53,321 nt of DNA from Coriobacteriia bacterium (GTDB taxonomy: Bacteria > Actinomycetota > Coriobacteriia > Coriobacteriales > UBA8131), in NCBI GenBank assembly GCA_009783245.1, contig WRHL01000005.1:1-53321 (forward strand), read 5' to 3'. Positions within the stretch are counted from its first letter, which is position 1, and the number at the start of each line of letters is the position of its first letter. The position numbers and the translations under genes are program-made. Shown piece after piece: positions 17,697 to 27,161 of this stretch. The notes under the pieces are model-generated. The model had not been told where the DNA came from. It saw nothing but the letters and a program-made list of their open reading frames with translations, and did no database searches.

Positions 17697-19100
17697 TTAG
17701 TGGGGCGCTCGACCTGAGTGAACCGTAACGCTCTCTGGAGATGCTGCGCCCTTTGTGCTCTTCTTGCTCTTCTGCTGGCGGAAGGCCAGGTTGGCAAGGA
17801 AGGCAACCACAAAGACGACCAGCGTGGTCTCGTTGAGGATGTTGCCCAGCCACAGCGGCGCCGCCTCTATCAGGGCGGGCTGCAGGGTTATGCCGTAGCC
17901 AAGCCCAAAGGCGACGCAGATGATGAGGATGTTGACCTCCGACAGCCCATCGGCAACAATCAGCTTGATGCCGTTGATTATGATCATCCCAAAGACCGTC
18001 AGCACGGCGCCGCCCAGGACCGCGGACGGCATGGCGCTGAAGATAGCGCCGATGGGAGGAAAGAACCCGGCGAGGATCAAGATGAACGCTCCCGTAGCAA
18101 TACACCAGCGGTTTATGACTTTGGTCATCGCCACAATGCCGGCGTTTTGGCCGAAGGCCGTATTGGGCAGGCCGTTGAACAGGCCGGCAAAGGCGCAGCT
18201 CACCGCATCAGAGAGAATGGCGCCGGAGACCTCGCGGGGGGTGGCAGGTCGGTCGAGTGCGGCTGCGGTGATACCGTTGGTGTTCCCTATGGTCTCCAGT
18301 GCGCACACAATGTACAACGCGCCGATGGTGAGGATCGGACCCAGCTGGAATGCTGGCAGCACGGATGGGATGGGCAGCGCGACAGGTGCACTGTTGGTGA
18401 TGATGCTGAAATCGACCATGCCAAAACAAGCCGCAAGGACATAACCGACTATCACGGCGATAAGAATGGCAACCGTCTTGCTGAAACCCTTGCCCCAACG
18501 CTGGAAAATAAGGACCACCACCATAACCGTCAGACCGACCAGGATGTTCTGCCATGAGCCATAGGTGCCCGCCGCTATTGCCGCAGCTCCGCCAGCCAGG
18601 TAGTTAGTCCCCACTGGCAGTAAAGACAGGCCTATGGTCATAAGCACGCAGCCTATGACAACCGGCGGGAAGAACCTGCTGAGAGGTTGATAGAGCAACC
18701 CGATGGAAGCCTGGACCACCGAACCGACGATGATGGCGCCAAACATGACGTTGGGGCCGTACTCAAGGCCGACGGTCAGCAGCGCTCCCAAAAAGATGAA
18801 GGAAGTACCCATGACAATAGGCAGACGCGCACCGATCTGGATGCGCCCGAGCTTGAGCGGATAGAGCTGCAGCAGTGTGGCGAGGCCTGAGATGAGCATG
18901 GCGCATTGGATCATCAAGAGTTGCTGGGCCGTTGTCATGGTGCCCTTTGCGACAAGCGCGCTTGAGATTATTATCACCGGCGCCAGGTTGCCGACGAACA
19001 TGGTCAATACATGCTGAAGGCCCAGTGGTACTGCTACCCGCAACGGCGGACGGCCATCGAGTTGGTGGATGGTGTCTAACTCCACTTTTGCCTTGTCCAC
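17697..19100 (-). CDS. Uracil-xanthine (NCS2) permease
   Basis: LGLQHVLTMFVGNLAPVIIISSAL, GNTNGITAAALDRPATPREVSGAILSDAVSCAFAGLFNGLPNTAFGQNAG; GTG start with AAGGAGG RBS. Confidence 0.92.
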   Translation of the reverse strand: MDKAKVELDTIHQLDGRPPLRVAVPLGLQHVLTMFVGNLAPVIIISSALVAKGTMTTAQQLLMIQCAMLISGLATLLQLYPLKLGRIQIGARLPIVMGTSFIFLGALLTVGLEYGPNVMFGAIIVGSVVQASIGLLYQPLSRFFPPVVIGCVLMTIGLSLLPVGTNYLAGGAAAIAAGTYGSWQNILVGLTVMVVVLIFQRWGKGFSKTVAILIAVIVGYVLAACFGMVDFSIITNSAPVALPIPSVLPAFQLGPILTIGALYIVCALETIGNTNGITAAALDRPATPREVSGAILSDAVSCAFAGLFNGLPNTAFGQNAGIVAMTKVINRWCIATGAFILILAGFFPPIGAIFSAMPSAVLGGAVLTVFGMIIINGIKLIVADGLSEVNILIICVAFGLGYGITLQPALIEAAPLWLGNILNETTLVVFVVAFLANLAFRQQKSKKSTKGAASPESVTVHSGRAPH

Positions 19101-19200
19101 AAGAAGCCTCCTTAGCAATCCATTCCCCTGGAGATGATTCACGCCCGGATGGTGGTGATCATCTGCGCCGCCACGCCCGGGCCACGTGTCAGTCCTTCCG

Positions 19201-20133
19201 TCACGCCCGGATGGTGGTGCCTGTTGTACCCTCAATCCCCTCTTTCGCCTTGCCCAGCAGCGTTATGAGCGCACTGCGCCCCGCGCCCGAGGAGGCGAAC
19301 TGCATGGCAGCCTGCACCTTGGGCAGCATGGAGCCGGGGGCGAAGTGCCCCTCCACTATATAGCGTTGGGCCTGATCGATGGAAAGCTCGCTGAGCCACT
19401 CCTCATCCGCGCGCCCAAAGTTGATGGCGACCTTCTCCACCGCGGTGAGTATGACGAGAAAATCAGCCTGGATCTGCTCTGCGAGGCAGGCGGCAGCGAA
19501 GTCCTTGTCCACCACCGCGCTGGCGCCCCTGAGGTGCAGGCCCTCCCGCATCACGGGGATGCCACCACCGCCAACGGCTATGGCTATCTGCCCGGCCGCC
19601 AGCAACGCCTTTATCGTCTGCTTCTCGATGATGTCGACAGGCCGAGGCGATGCGACCACGCGGCGGTACCCGCGGCCCGCGTCCTCCATCATGTCCATGC
19701 CACGCGCGACCATCTCCTGCGCCTCTTCTTGCGAGTAGAAGGCGCCGATGGGCTTGGTGGGGTTGGCAAAGGCGGGGTCGTCCTTGTCGACGACGGTCTG
19801 CGTGATGATGGTGGCAACGGGGGTCGAGTTGCCGCGCGAGAGCAGTTCCTCGCGCAGCGCGTTCTGCAGGTCATAGCCTATGTAGCCCTGGCTCATGGCC
19901 ACGCACATCGACATGGGGATGAAGGGGGTCTTTGCCTCGGTCTTGGCTGCGCTCTCAAGCGCCAGGTTGATCATTCCCACCTGCGGGCCGTTGCCGTGGG
20001 CTACTACCACCTCACACCCTGCTTCTACCAGGTCGGCTATGGCGCGGGCGGTCTGCTTGGCCGCCGCCATCTGCTCGTAGAGGTTGTCGCCTAAAGCGTT
20101 GCCGCCCAGAGCAATGACAATGCGCTTTCCCAT
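19201..20133 (-). CDS. arcC: Carbamate kinase
   Basis: MGKRIVIALGGNALGDN, VVAHGNGPQVGMI, GYRRVVASPRPVDI, VGGGGIPV, DKDFAAACLAEQIQAD. Confidence 0.95.
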   Translation of the reverse strand: MGKRIVIALGGNALGDNLYEQMAAAKQTARAIADLVEAGCEVVVAHGNGPQVGMINLALESAAKTEAKTPFIPMSMCVAMSQGYIGYDLQNALREELLSRGNSTPVATIITQTVVDKDDPAFANPTKPIGAFYSQEEAQEMVARGMDMMEDAGRGYRRVVASPRPVDIIEKQTIKALLAAGQIAIAVGGGGIPVMREGLHLRGASAVVDKDFAAACLAEQIQADFLVILTAVEKVAINFGRADEEWLSELSIDQAQRYIVEGHFAPGSMLPKVQAAMQFASSGAGRSALITLLGKAKEGIEGTTGTTIRA

Positions 20134-20137
20134 GACC

Positions 20138-21334
20138 CTAGGCCTCCAGGAGGCGGGCGATGCCTGCGGCCTCGAGTTGCTGGAGCGTCTTGGCGGGGTC
20201 TTTGACCTTGCTGAGGAAGATCATCGCGGCGATGATGTAGGGCTTGAAGCCGGCCTCTTTGTACAGGGGTACGCGATAGCGGTCGAAGACGCTTGCCTCG
20301 ACCTCGCCCTGCTCGCAGGAGACGCCGGTGATGTCAGCGGGGAGGCAGTGCATGTAGAGCGCCTTGCCCGCGCGCGTGGTCTGCATGAGCGCTTCCGTGC
20401 ACTCCCAGTCCTTGTGGGCGGCGTTTTGGGCGAGCAGTTCCTTCTCAAGCGCCTTGATGCCGTCTGAGTCGCCGTTGCCGTAGAGATTTGTGCGCTGTTC
20501 CATGGCGGCGAAGGGGGCCCAGCTCTTGGGGTAGACTATGTCCGCGTCTTTGAAGGCCTCTGCCATCGAGTTGGACTGGGTGAAGCTGCCGCCGTTGGCT
20601 GCGGCGTTCGCCTTGGCGACCTCGATCACCTCTGGCATGACGTCATAGCCCTCGGGATGTGCGAGATGCACGTCCATGCCAAAGCGGCTCATGAGGCCGA
20701 TGATGCCCTGGGGCACACTCAGCGGTTTTCCGTAAGAGGGGGAATACGCCCAGGTCATAGCGATCTTCTTGCCCTTGAGATTCTCCACCCCACCGAACTC
20801 ATGGATGATGTGCAGCATGTCTGCCATGCACTGGGTGGGATGGTCTATGTCGCACTGCAGGTTGACCAGCGTGGGTCGCTGCTCAAGGTTCCCGTCCTCA
20901 TAGCCCTCCTGCACGGCCTTGCTCACCTCACGCATGTAGGTGTTGCCCTTGCCGATGTACATGTCATCGCGGATGCCGATGATGTCGGCCATGAAGGAGA
21001 TCATGTTGGCCGTCTCACGCACCGTCTCGCCGTGGGCGATCTGGCTTTTTCCCTCGTCGAGGTCCTGGACGGTCAGCCCCAGCAGGTTGCAGGCGCTGGC
21101 AAAGCTGAAACGCGTGCGCGTTGAGTTGTCGCGGAACAGCGACACGCCCAGGCCGGAATCGAAGATGCGGGTGGAGATATTCCGCTCGCGCAGGTTGCGC
21201 AGGGCGTCGGCCACCGCGAAGGTCGCCTTGAGCTCATCGTCATCCTTCTCCCAGGTGAGGAGGAAGTCATTCAGGTACATGTCCTCGGTCTTGAGGTTGG
21301 CAAGCGTGCTGGTCAGGTGGGAAAAGTCGCTCAT
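20138..21334 (-). CDS. ygeW: YgeW-type carbamoyltransferase
   Basis: Carbamoyltransferase motifs FRDNSTRTRFSFASA, HPTQCMADMLH, MHCLPADITGVSCEQGEV; cluster context. Confidence 0.92.
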   Translation of the reverse strand: MSDFSHLTSTLANLKTEDMYLNDFLLTWEKDDDELKATFAVADALRNLRERNISTRIFDSGLGVSLFRDNSTRTRFSFASACNLLGLTVQDLDEGKSQIAHGETVRETANMISFMADIIGIRDDMYIGKGNTYMREVSKAVQEGYEDGNLEQRPTLVNLQCDIDHPTQCMADMLHIIHEFGGVENLKGKKIAMTWAYSPSYGKPLSVPQGIIGLMSRFGMDVHLAHPEGYDVMPEVIEVAKANAAANGGSFTQSNSMAEAFKDADIVYPKSWAPFAAMEQRTNLYGNGDSDGIKALEKELLAQNAAHKDWECTEALMQTTRAGKALYMHCLPADITGVSCEQGEVEASVFDRYRVPLYKEAGFKPYIIAAMIFLSKVKDPAKTLQQLEAAGIARLLEA

Positions 21335-21400
21335 GGTGGGTCCTCCTTTTGGCGTGGTTGTCCAAGCTTGTGGTGCTGGGTCAGAGTACTGGGTCAGTTA

Positions 21401-22624
21401 TCAGTTGGCGGCGATGCCGTCCTTATCGTTTTGATTGCAGTAGATAGCGGGGGTAGCGGCGTACACCGCGGCGCAGGTGACCAGGTCGCGCTTCCAGGTC
21501 TTCTCGTTGGGAGCGTGGGCCTCTTCTTCCTTGCCGGGGCCAAAGCCGATGCAGGGGATGCCGTAGCGGCCCATGATGGCGACGCCGTTGGTGGAGAAGG
21601 TCCACTTGTCGACCTTGGGCGTGCCGTACATGCCCTCATAGGCCTGCACCAGCGCCTGCGTGGCGGCGTGGTCCTTTGGGATGACCCAGGTGGGGAAATA
21701 GCACTCGGTGGGATAGACCAGGCCGGTGTAGCTGGGGCGGCTGTACTCGTACATGCTCACCACGGCGCCAAACTGCTGCACGGTTGGCAGCGCCCTGATC
21801 TCGTCGAGGGCCAGCTCCCAGGTCTCGCCGTCGGTCAGGCGCCGGTCTATGGAGATGGCGCATTTGTCGGCCACGGCGCAGCGTGAGGGTGACGAGAAGA
21901 AGATCTCCGACACCGCCAGCGTCCCTTTGCCCAGGAAGGGGTCGACATGGAGCCGGTTGTTGAGCTCTTCCACCTCGGCCAGGATCTTGGCCATCTTGTA
22001 GATCGCGTTGTCGCCGCGCTCAGGAGCTGAGCCGTGGCAGGATACGCCGGCGACCTCCACGCGGATCTCCATGCGCCCGCGCTGGCCGCGGTAGATGTTG
22101 CCGTTGGTGGGCTCGGTGATGACCACGAACTCAGGGCGGACCTGCTTCTCATTTATGAGGTACTGCCAGCACAGGCCGTCGCAGTCCTCTTCCTGCACGG
22201 TGCCGGTGACCAGCACCGTATAGCTGTTGTCGATAAGGCCAAGATCCTTCATGATCTTGGCGCCGTAGACGGCAGAGACAATGCCACCCAGCTGATCCGA
22301 GGTACCGCGGCCGCCGATCTCCGTGTCATTCTCAAAGCCCTCATAGGGGTCGAATTCCCAGTTGTCTGCGTTGCCAACGCCCACGGTGTCGATGTGCGCG
22401 TCAAAGCCGATGAGGGTCGCTCCCGTACCCAGGTAACCGAGCACGTTGCCCATGGGGTCTATCTCGACCTTGTCAAAGGAGAGCGCCTCCATCTCTTGGG
22501 CGATGCGCTTGACAACCGCTTCCTCGCCGGCGCTCTCGCCGGGGATGCGCACCAGGTCACGCAGGAACCTGGTCATATCTTGCTGGTAGTCCTCAGCAGC
22601 GTTCTTGATGCTCTCGAAGTCCAT
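21401..22624 (-). CDS. ygeY: YgeY-type M20 family hydrolase
   Basis: [57 protein letters not shown]; selenium-linked cluster context. Confidence 0.92.
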   Translation of the reverse strand: MDFESIKNAAEDYQQDMTRFLRDLVRIPGESAGEEAVVKRIAQEMEALSFDKVEIDPMGNVLGYLGTGATLIGFDAHIDTVGVGNADNWEFDPYEGFENDTEIGGRGTSDQLGGIVSAVYGAKIMKDLGLIDNSYTVLVTGTVQEEDCDGLCWQYLINEKQVRPEFVVITEPTNGNIYRGQRGRMEIRVEVAGVSCHGSAPERGDNAIYKMAKILAEVEELNNRLHVDPFLGKGTLAVSEIFFSSPSRCAVADKCAISIDRRLTDGETWELALDEIRALPTVQQFGAVVSMYEYSRPSYTGLVYPTECYFPTWVIPKDHAATQALVQAYEGMYGTPKVDKWTFSTNGVAIMGRYGIPCIGFGPGKEEEAHAPNEKTWKRDLVTCAAVYAATPAIYCNQNDKDGIAAN

Positions 22625-22688
22625 GATCTCTCCTCTTTGCTCAGCTGTTTCCTTTGCTGTACACCTGTTTTCCGGGTGCGCAGTTGCA

Positions 22689-22748
22689 AGCATACCACTG
22701 TTTGTGTGCAATATCAACTAATTTTTAGCACTAAAAATTATTATTTTG
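22689..22748 (-). promoter_or_regulatory. Sigma70-type promoter TTGATA-N17-TATGCT with upstream AT-rich element (ygeY operon)
   Basis: Minus strand: -35 at 22712-22717, -10 at 22689-22694, AATTTTTAG-TG-CTAAAAATT palindrome upstream. Confidence 0.75.
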
Positions 22749-23000
22749 TTTAAGAGGCTTGTGTTGGGCTTAGAGGGGAGGTTGGGAGGTGGCGCGTGCT
22801 GTCTGAGTGTGGTACCCTGCTAAGGACTCCTGAGAAAGCGTAGAGGAGTTCTGGAGGAGATGACCCATGAACGGCGCATTTACAAAGACGAGGTAACGAG
22901 CACCACCCTCACCCTCGTCACCAACAACAAATAGCCTGTCAATCACCGTGAGCCCGCCCTGAGTGCGCCTCACGCCTCCATAGATACGAGAAAACCAAAC

Positions 23001-24314
23001 ATGAATAAACCTGAACTCCCGGCTCAATGCCGTGTAGAACCTAAAGCCCAAACCGAGCCAGAGCAAGAGCTCTCCGCCCTTGGCACCCTCGTGCCTATGC
23101 GCTGGCGCAGCATAGTCACCATTGTGTGGCTCGGCCAGGCCATAGCCATTGTCGCAAGCGGCGCTGCTGCCTACGCCCTCATCTGGTACATCACCATCAC
23201 CACGGAAAGCCCGCTCATGCTCATGCTGGGCACCGTCTTCTTCTTCCTGCCCATGGCGATCATCGGCCCCTTCTCCGGCACCATCGTCGACCGCTACAGC
23301 CGCAAGGCCATCATGATCATCGCCGACCTCGGCATCGCCGTCTCCATGCTTGTCATGGCTTTCATCATCATGGCCGGCATGATATCGATACCGGTGGTCT
23401 TCATAGCTATTGCAGCAAGGAGCATCTGCACGGCCTTCCATCAGCCTGCCATGCTCGCCGCCATGCCGCTGCTGGTGCCCAGCCGCCACCTGGTCCGCAT
23501 CAACACGCTCGACCAGGCAGTCCAGGCGGCGGGTAACATAGTCTCCCCCGCCATTGGCATACTCTTCTTTGAGACCATCGGGCTTCAGGCGGCGCTCTTC
23601 GCCGACGTAGGCGGCGCGACCTTCGCCTGCCTCACCCTGGCAGCCGTCACCATCCCCGCCGCGCACATGGCCAAGGAACAACGCCAAACCGTCCGCGCCG
23701 ACATGCTGGCCGGCCTGCGCATCGTGCGCGATGTCAAGGGCCTGACCGCGCTCTTTGTCCTGTTAGCCATAGGCACCGCCGCTTTCATGCCGCTCGCCGC
23801 GCTCTATACCCTCATGACCTACAGCCACTTCGGCGGCGGCGGCTTTGAAGCGGCGCTGGTCGAGGCGGTCTTCGGCTCAGGCTTCCTCTTGGGCTCCATC
23901 ATCTTGACCATCTGGGGTGGCGGCAAACGCCTCATGTATGTAGTAGGCGCTTCCCTGGTCCTACAGGGCGCTACCTTCCTGGTGATCGGTTTCCTGCCGT
24001 CCAGCATGTTTGTGACCTTTGTGGTCATCTCAGGCATAAGCGCTGTCTTCGGCTCCTTCTTCAACGGGCCGCTCAACAGCATCGTGCAACGCTGCGTCAG
24101 CCCGGAGAGGCTCGGCCGCGTCATGGCGCTCATGGGCGTGGTCACCTCACTCGCCGCGCCCGTCGGCCTCCTCATAGCCGCGCCCCTGGCCGAGGTCATC
24201 GGCATCACCCCCTGGTTCATCCTGGGCGGCGCTGCCCTGATATCCATCGCCGTCATCGCGGCGCTGATGCCCACCGTGCGCACTCTCGACATCCGCAACC
24301 AGCAGCAGCCCTAG
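23001..24314 (+). CDS. MFS transporter
   Basis: Multi-TM MFS sequence (IIGPFSGTIVDRYSRKAIMIIADL, FNGPLNSIVQRCVSPERLGRVMALMG). Confidence 0.85.
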   Translation: MNKPELPAQCRVEPKAQTEPEQELSALGTLVPMRWRSIVTIVWLGQAIAIVASGAAAYALIWYITITTESPLMLMLGTVFFFLPMAIIGPFSGTIVDRYSRKAIMIIADLGIAVSMLVMAFIIMAGMISIPVVFIAIAARSICTAFHQPAMLAAMPLLVPSRHLVRINTLDQAVQAAGNIVSPAIGILFFETIGLQAALFADVGGATFACLTLAAVTIPAAHMAKEQRQTVRADMLAGLRIVRDVKGLTALFVLLAIGTAAFMPLAALYTLMTYSHFGGGGFEAALVEAVFGSGFLLGSIILTIWGGGKRLMYVVGASLVLQGATFLVIGFLPSSMFVTFVVISGISAVFGSFFNGPLNSIVQRCVSPERLGRVMALMGVVTSLAAPVGLLIAAPLAEVIGITPWFILGGAALISIAVIAALMPTVRTLDIRNQQQP

Positions 24315-24486
24315 CCTATGACGAGAAAGGCCGCGTCTCCCCTTACGCACTTTTGAGGGAGGTGCGGCCTCCCCTCGCCAGGCACACCTCCCCCACGCGC
24401 CTCCTTATAAAGGCAGCACTCCCAACCAGGTGTTGACGCATCTACGTGCGCCTGCAAGGGCTGGGGGAGACAGCGCTCCCATCCAG

Positions 24487-24545
24487 TCCCCTTTGTCACA
24501 TCCCAAAACGCCCCGTCCCCTTTGTCACATCCCTTTGTCACATCC
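24487..24545. repeat. GTCCCCTTTGTCACATCC repeat units
   Basis: Several copies matching the arrays at 1-116 and 17408-17646. Confidence 0.7.
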
Positions 24546-24573
24546 ACTATCCTCTATCTGTCATACTGTTCGC

Positions 24574-25260
24574 ATGGAACTGAGGACAGCAGCGATACTG
24601 CCGGTAGCAGGGCTTAGCTCGCGGATGGGTTTCTTCAAGCCCCTGGCGACCCTCTCCGGCTACCCCATGATCCGCCTGACCATGCAGGCTGCACTCGATG
24701 CCGGTGTGGATGAGGTGGTGGTTGTCTGCGGGAAGAACAGCGATGCGGTTCACCTGGCTCTGAAAAGCGCGGACGACGCCTGGGACTCAGCCCCCAGCCA
24801 GACGCCCCAACACCGCGTGCATTTTGTCTATAACAGCGCATTCGCCTCCAATGAGATGCTGGACTCCGTGAAACTGGGCCTTGGCAAGCTACTCGAACTG
24901 GAGCAGGCAGGCGCCCGCCTTGACGCGGCATTCGTCATACCGGGCGACATACCAGCCGTGAACCCGCAGACCTACAGCAAGCTCATCGCCCATCAGCAGG
25001 AGACAGGAGCCCCGGTATGCATCCCCAGCCGCAAGGGCATCACGGGGCACCCGGTCCTGTTCACCCGAGAGGTCTTCGACCTGGTATTGGCCTATACCGG
25101 TCCGGGCGGGTTGCGAGGGGCTATCACACCGTTGGTATCGTCATATCTGGAGACGGACGATAAGGGCGTCACCCTTGACGCAGACACCTTTGAGGACTTC
25201 CAGCAGCTCCAGGCCTACTTGGAGCACATAAGTGCAAACCCGTCATCCATCATCCACTGA
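24574..25260 (+). CDS. MocA-like nucleotidyltransferase (putative Mo-cofactor cytidylyltransferase)
   Basis: AAILPVAGLSSRMGFFKPLATLSGYPMI, IPGDIPAVNPQTYSKLI, GHPVLFTREVF. Confidence 0.8.
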   Translation: MELRTAAILPVAGLSSRMGFFKPLATLSGYPMIRLTMQAALDAGVDEVVVVCGKNSDAVHLALKSADDAWDSAPSQTPQHRVHFVYNSAFASNEMLDSVKLGLGKLLELEQAGARLDAAFVIPGDIPAVNPQTYSKLIAHQQETGAPVCIPSRKGITGHPVLFTREVFDLVLAYTGPGGLRGAITPLVSSYLETDDKGVTLDADTFEDFQQLQAYLEHISANPSSIIH

Positions 25261-25357
25261 CAGGCACAGGACGGCTGGAAAACCCTTTATGCTACAATGG
25301 GCGCGACAGTGCTCTGAATCCCACATGCCCTGCTAGACGCGTTATGAGAGGTATCCC

Positions 25358-26869
25358 ATGTATCTGAGAGAAGACGATAAGATCTGGATCGCCAGCGGTG
25401 ACGGCGGCGCCAACCCCATCTACCTGCTACCTAAGATGGCCACGCGGCATGGGCTGGTGACCGGCGCGACGGGCACTGGCAAGACCACCACTATCAAGGT
25501 GATGGCGGAGGCGTTCTCTGAGATGGGAACCAGCGTGTTCATGGCCGACATCAAGGGCGACGTCTCGGGGATGTGCAAACCGGGCACGCCGAGCCCAATC
25601 ATCGATGAGCGCGTGCGCACCATGGGGCTTCTGGACTTCACCTTCACCGGCTACCCGGTGCGCTTCTTTGACGTCTACGCCAAGCAGGGCATCCCCGTGC
25701 GGACCACCGTGTCGCGGATGGGCCCCGTCCTGCTTGCGCGCATCCTGGGGCTCAACGACACCCAGGCGGGCGTGTTGCAGATAGTCTTCCGCGTTGCCGA
25801 CGACAACGGCCTGCTCATGCTGGACTTCAAGGATCTGCGGTCCATGGTGCAGTACGTGGGCGAGAACGCCAAGGACTTCACCGTGCAGTACGGCAATGTT
25901 GCCTCGGCCAGCATCGGGGCCATCCAGCGCGGTCTTTTGACCCTGGAGTCCGCCGGCGGCGACCTCTTCTTTGGCGAACCAGCGCTTGATCTGCAGGACT
26001 GGTTCGGTTTTGACGAGCGCGGCCGTGGCGTCATCAATATCCTGGACTGCGTCACGTTGTTCCAAAACCCGTTGCTCTACTCCACCTTCCTTTTGTGGAT
26101 GCTCTCAGAGCTCTACGAGCTGATGCCAGAAGTAGGCGACCTGGACAAACCCAAGATGGTCTTCTTCTTTGACGAGGCCCACCTGCTGTTCAACGACGCA
26201 CCCAAGGCCCTGCTGCAGAAGATCGAGCAGGTCATCCGCCTCATACGCTCAAAGGGCATAGGCATCTACTTCATCACACAAAGCCCCTCGGACATACCCA
26301 ACACCGTGCTGGCACAGCTGGGCAACAAGGTGCAGCACGCGCTGCGGGCCTACACGCCCAACGACCAGAAGGCGATAAAGGCAGCCGCGGCCTCCTTCAG
26401 ACCCAACCCCGCCTTCAACAGCGAGACCGCCATCAGCGAGCTGGCCACCGGCGAGGCGCTCATCTCAGCCCTTGACGAGAAGGGCGCGCCTCAGATGATC
26501 GAGCGCGGCTTCATACTGCCGCCCCGCTGTAACTTTGGCGTTGCTGAGCCGGAGCTCATCGAGCAGATCACCCGGGCTACACCGCTGTACACCAAGTACT
26601 ACCAATCCTATGACCGCTATTCTGCCTATGAGGCGCTGGATGAGATGGCGCAGAGGCGCGAGCTGCAAAGGGAGCGGGACGAGCTAGAGGCCCAGCTGCA
26701 GAAGGAGAAGCTCGAAAAGGAGAAGGCTGCTGCCAAGGCTGCTGCCAAGCCCGCAGCTAAGAAGACCTCCAGCCCGGTCAACAAGGTTGTTTCCAGCAGC
26801 ATGTCTCAGATTGGCAGGGATATTGGCCGCGAGCTCACCCGCGGGATCTTTGGCACCATCAAGCGCTAG
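25358..26869 (+). CDS. HerA-like/DUF853 (YjgR-type) ATPase
   Basis: Walker A GATGTGKTTTIK, MADIKGDVSG, FFFDEAHLLF, FITQSPSDIPNTVLAQLGNKVQHALRAYTPNDQKAI. Confidence 0.9.
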   Translation: MYLREDDKIWIASGDGGANPIYLLPKMATRHGLVTGATGTGKTTTIKVMAEAFSEMGTSVFMADIKGDVSGMCKPGTPSPIIDERVRTMGLLDFTFTGYPVRFFDVYAKQGIPVRTTVSRMGPVLLARILGLNDTQAGVLQIVFRVADDNGLLMLDFKDLRSMVQYVGENAKDFTVQYGNVASASIGAIQRGLLTLESAGGDLFFGEPALDLQDWFGFDERGRGVINILDCVTLFQNPLLYSTFLLWMLSELYELMPEVGDLDKPKMVFFFDEAHLLFNDAPKALLQKIEQVIRLIRSKGIGIYFITQSPSDIPNTVLAQLGNKVQHALRAYTPNDQKAIKAAAASFRPNPAFNSETAISELATGEALISALDEKGAPQMIERGFILPPRCNFGVAEPELIEQITRATPLYTKYYQSYDRYSAYEALDEMAQRRELQRERDELEAQLQKEKLEKEKAAAKAAAKPAAKKTSSPVNKVVSSSMSQIGRDIGRELTRGIFGTIKR

Positions 26870-26918
26870 ACTCTGATAATAGGGGGCGGGGATGTGAAAA
26901 CACTCCGTCCTCTTTGCC

Positions 26919-27095
26919 CTAACGGTGTTGTTGCTCTTCATTGGGTATTGCCGTTATATATCCTTTTTCGCAATGGGGACAATACCATTCATCGTACTCC
27001 ATATCTCCAGCCCATCCGCTGCCAGAGTATGGGATATAGGGCTCTCCTCGCTTGTAGTAGTCTCCTTTGCAGTGAGGACATAGCTGCTTATCCAT
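26919..27095 (-). CDS. 58-aa CPHC...CPHC zinc-ribbon-like small protein
   Basis: Manual translation: MDKQLCPHCKGDYYKRGEPYIPYSGSGWAGDMEYDEWYCPHCEKGYITAIPNEEQQHR; GGAGGT RBS 8 nt upstream; absent from ORF track (length cutoff). Confidence 0.72.
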   Translation of the reverse strand: MDKQLCPHCKGDYYKRGEPYIPYSGSGWAGDMEYDEWYCPHCEKGYITAIPNEEQQHR

Positions 27096-27161
27096 TGCGA
27101 TGCACCTCCGGTTTCAAACGCCTCATGAGTCACATTTGTTCCCAGTAGGAAGTATACAAGC

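Noticed and set aside
17461-18105. 214-aa minus ORF spanning the repeat element and permease 3' end
   Set aside because: Out of frame with the permease and translates repeats; not protein-like.
22770-23687. 305-aa minus-strand ORF
   Set aside because: Overlaps the MFS transporter antisense; hydrophilic G/D/E/H-rich translation typical of a complementary-frame artefact.
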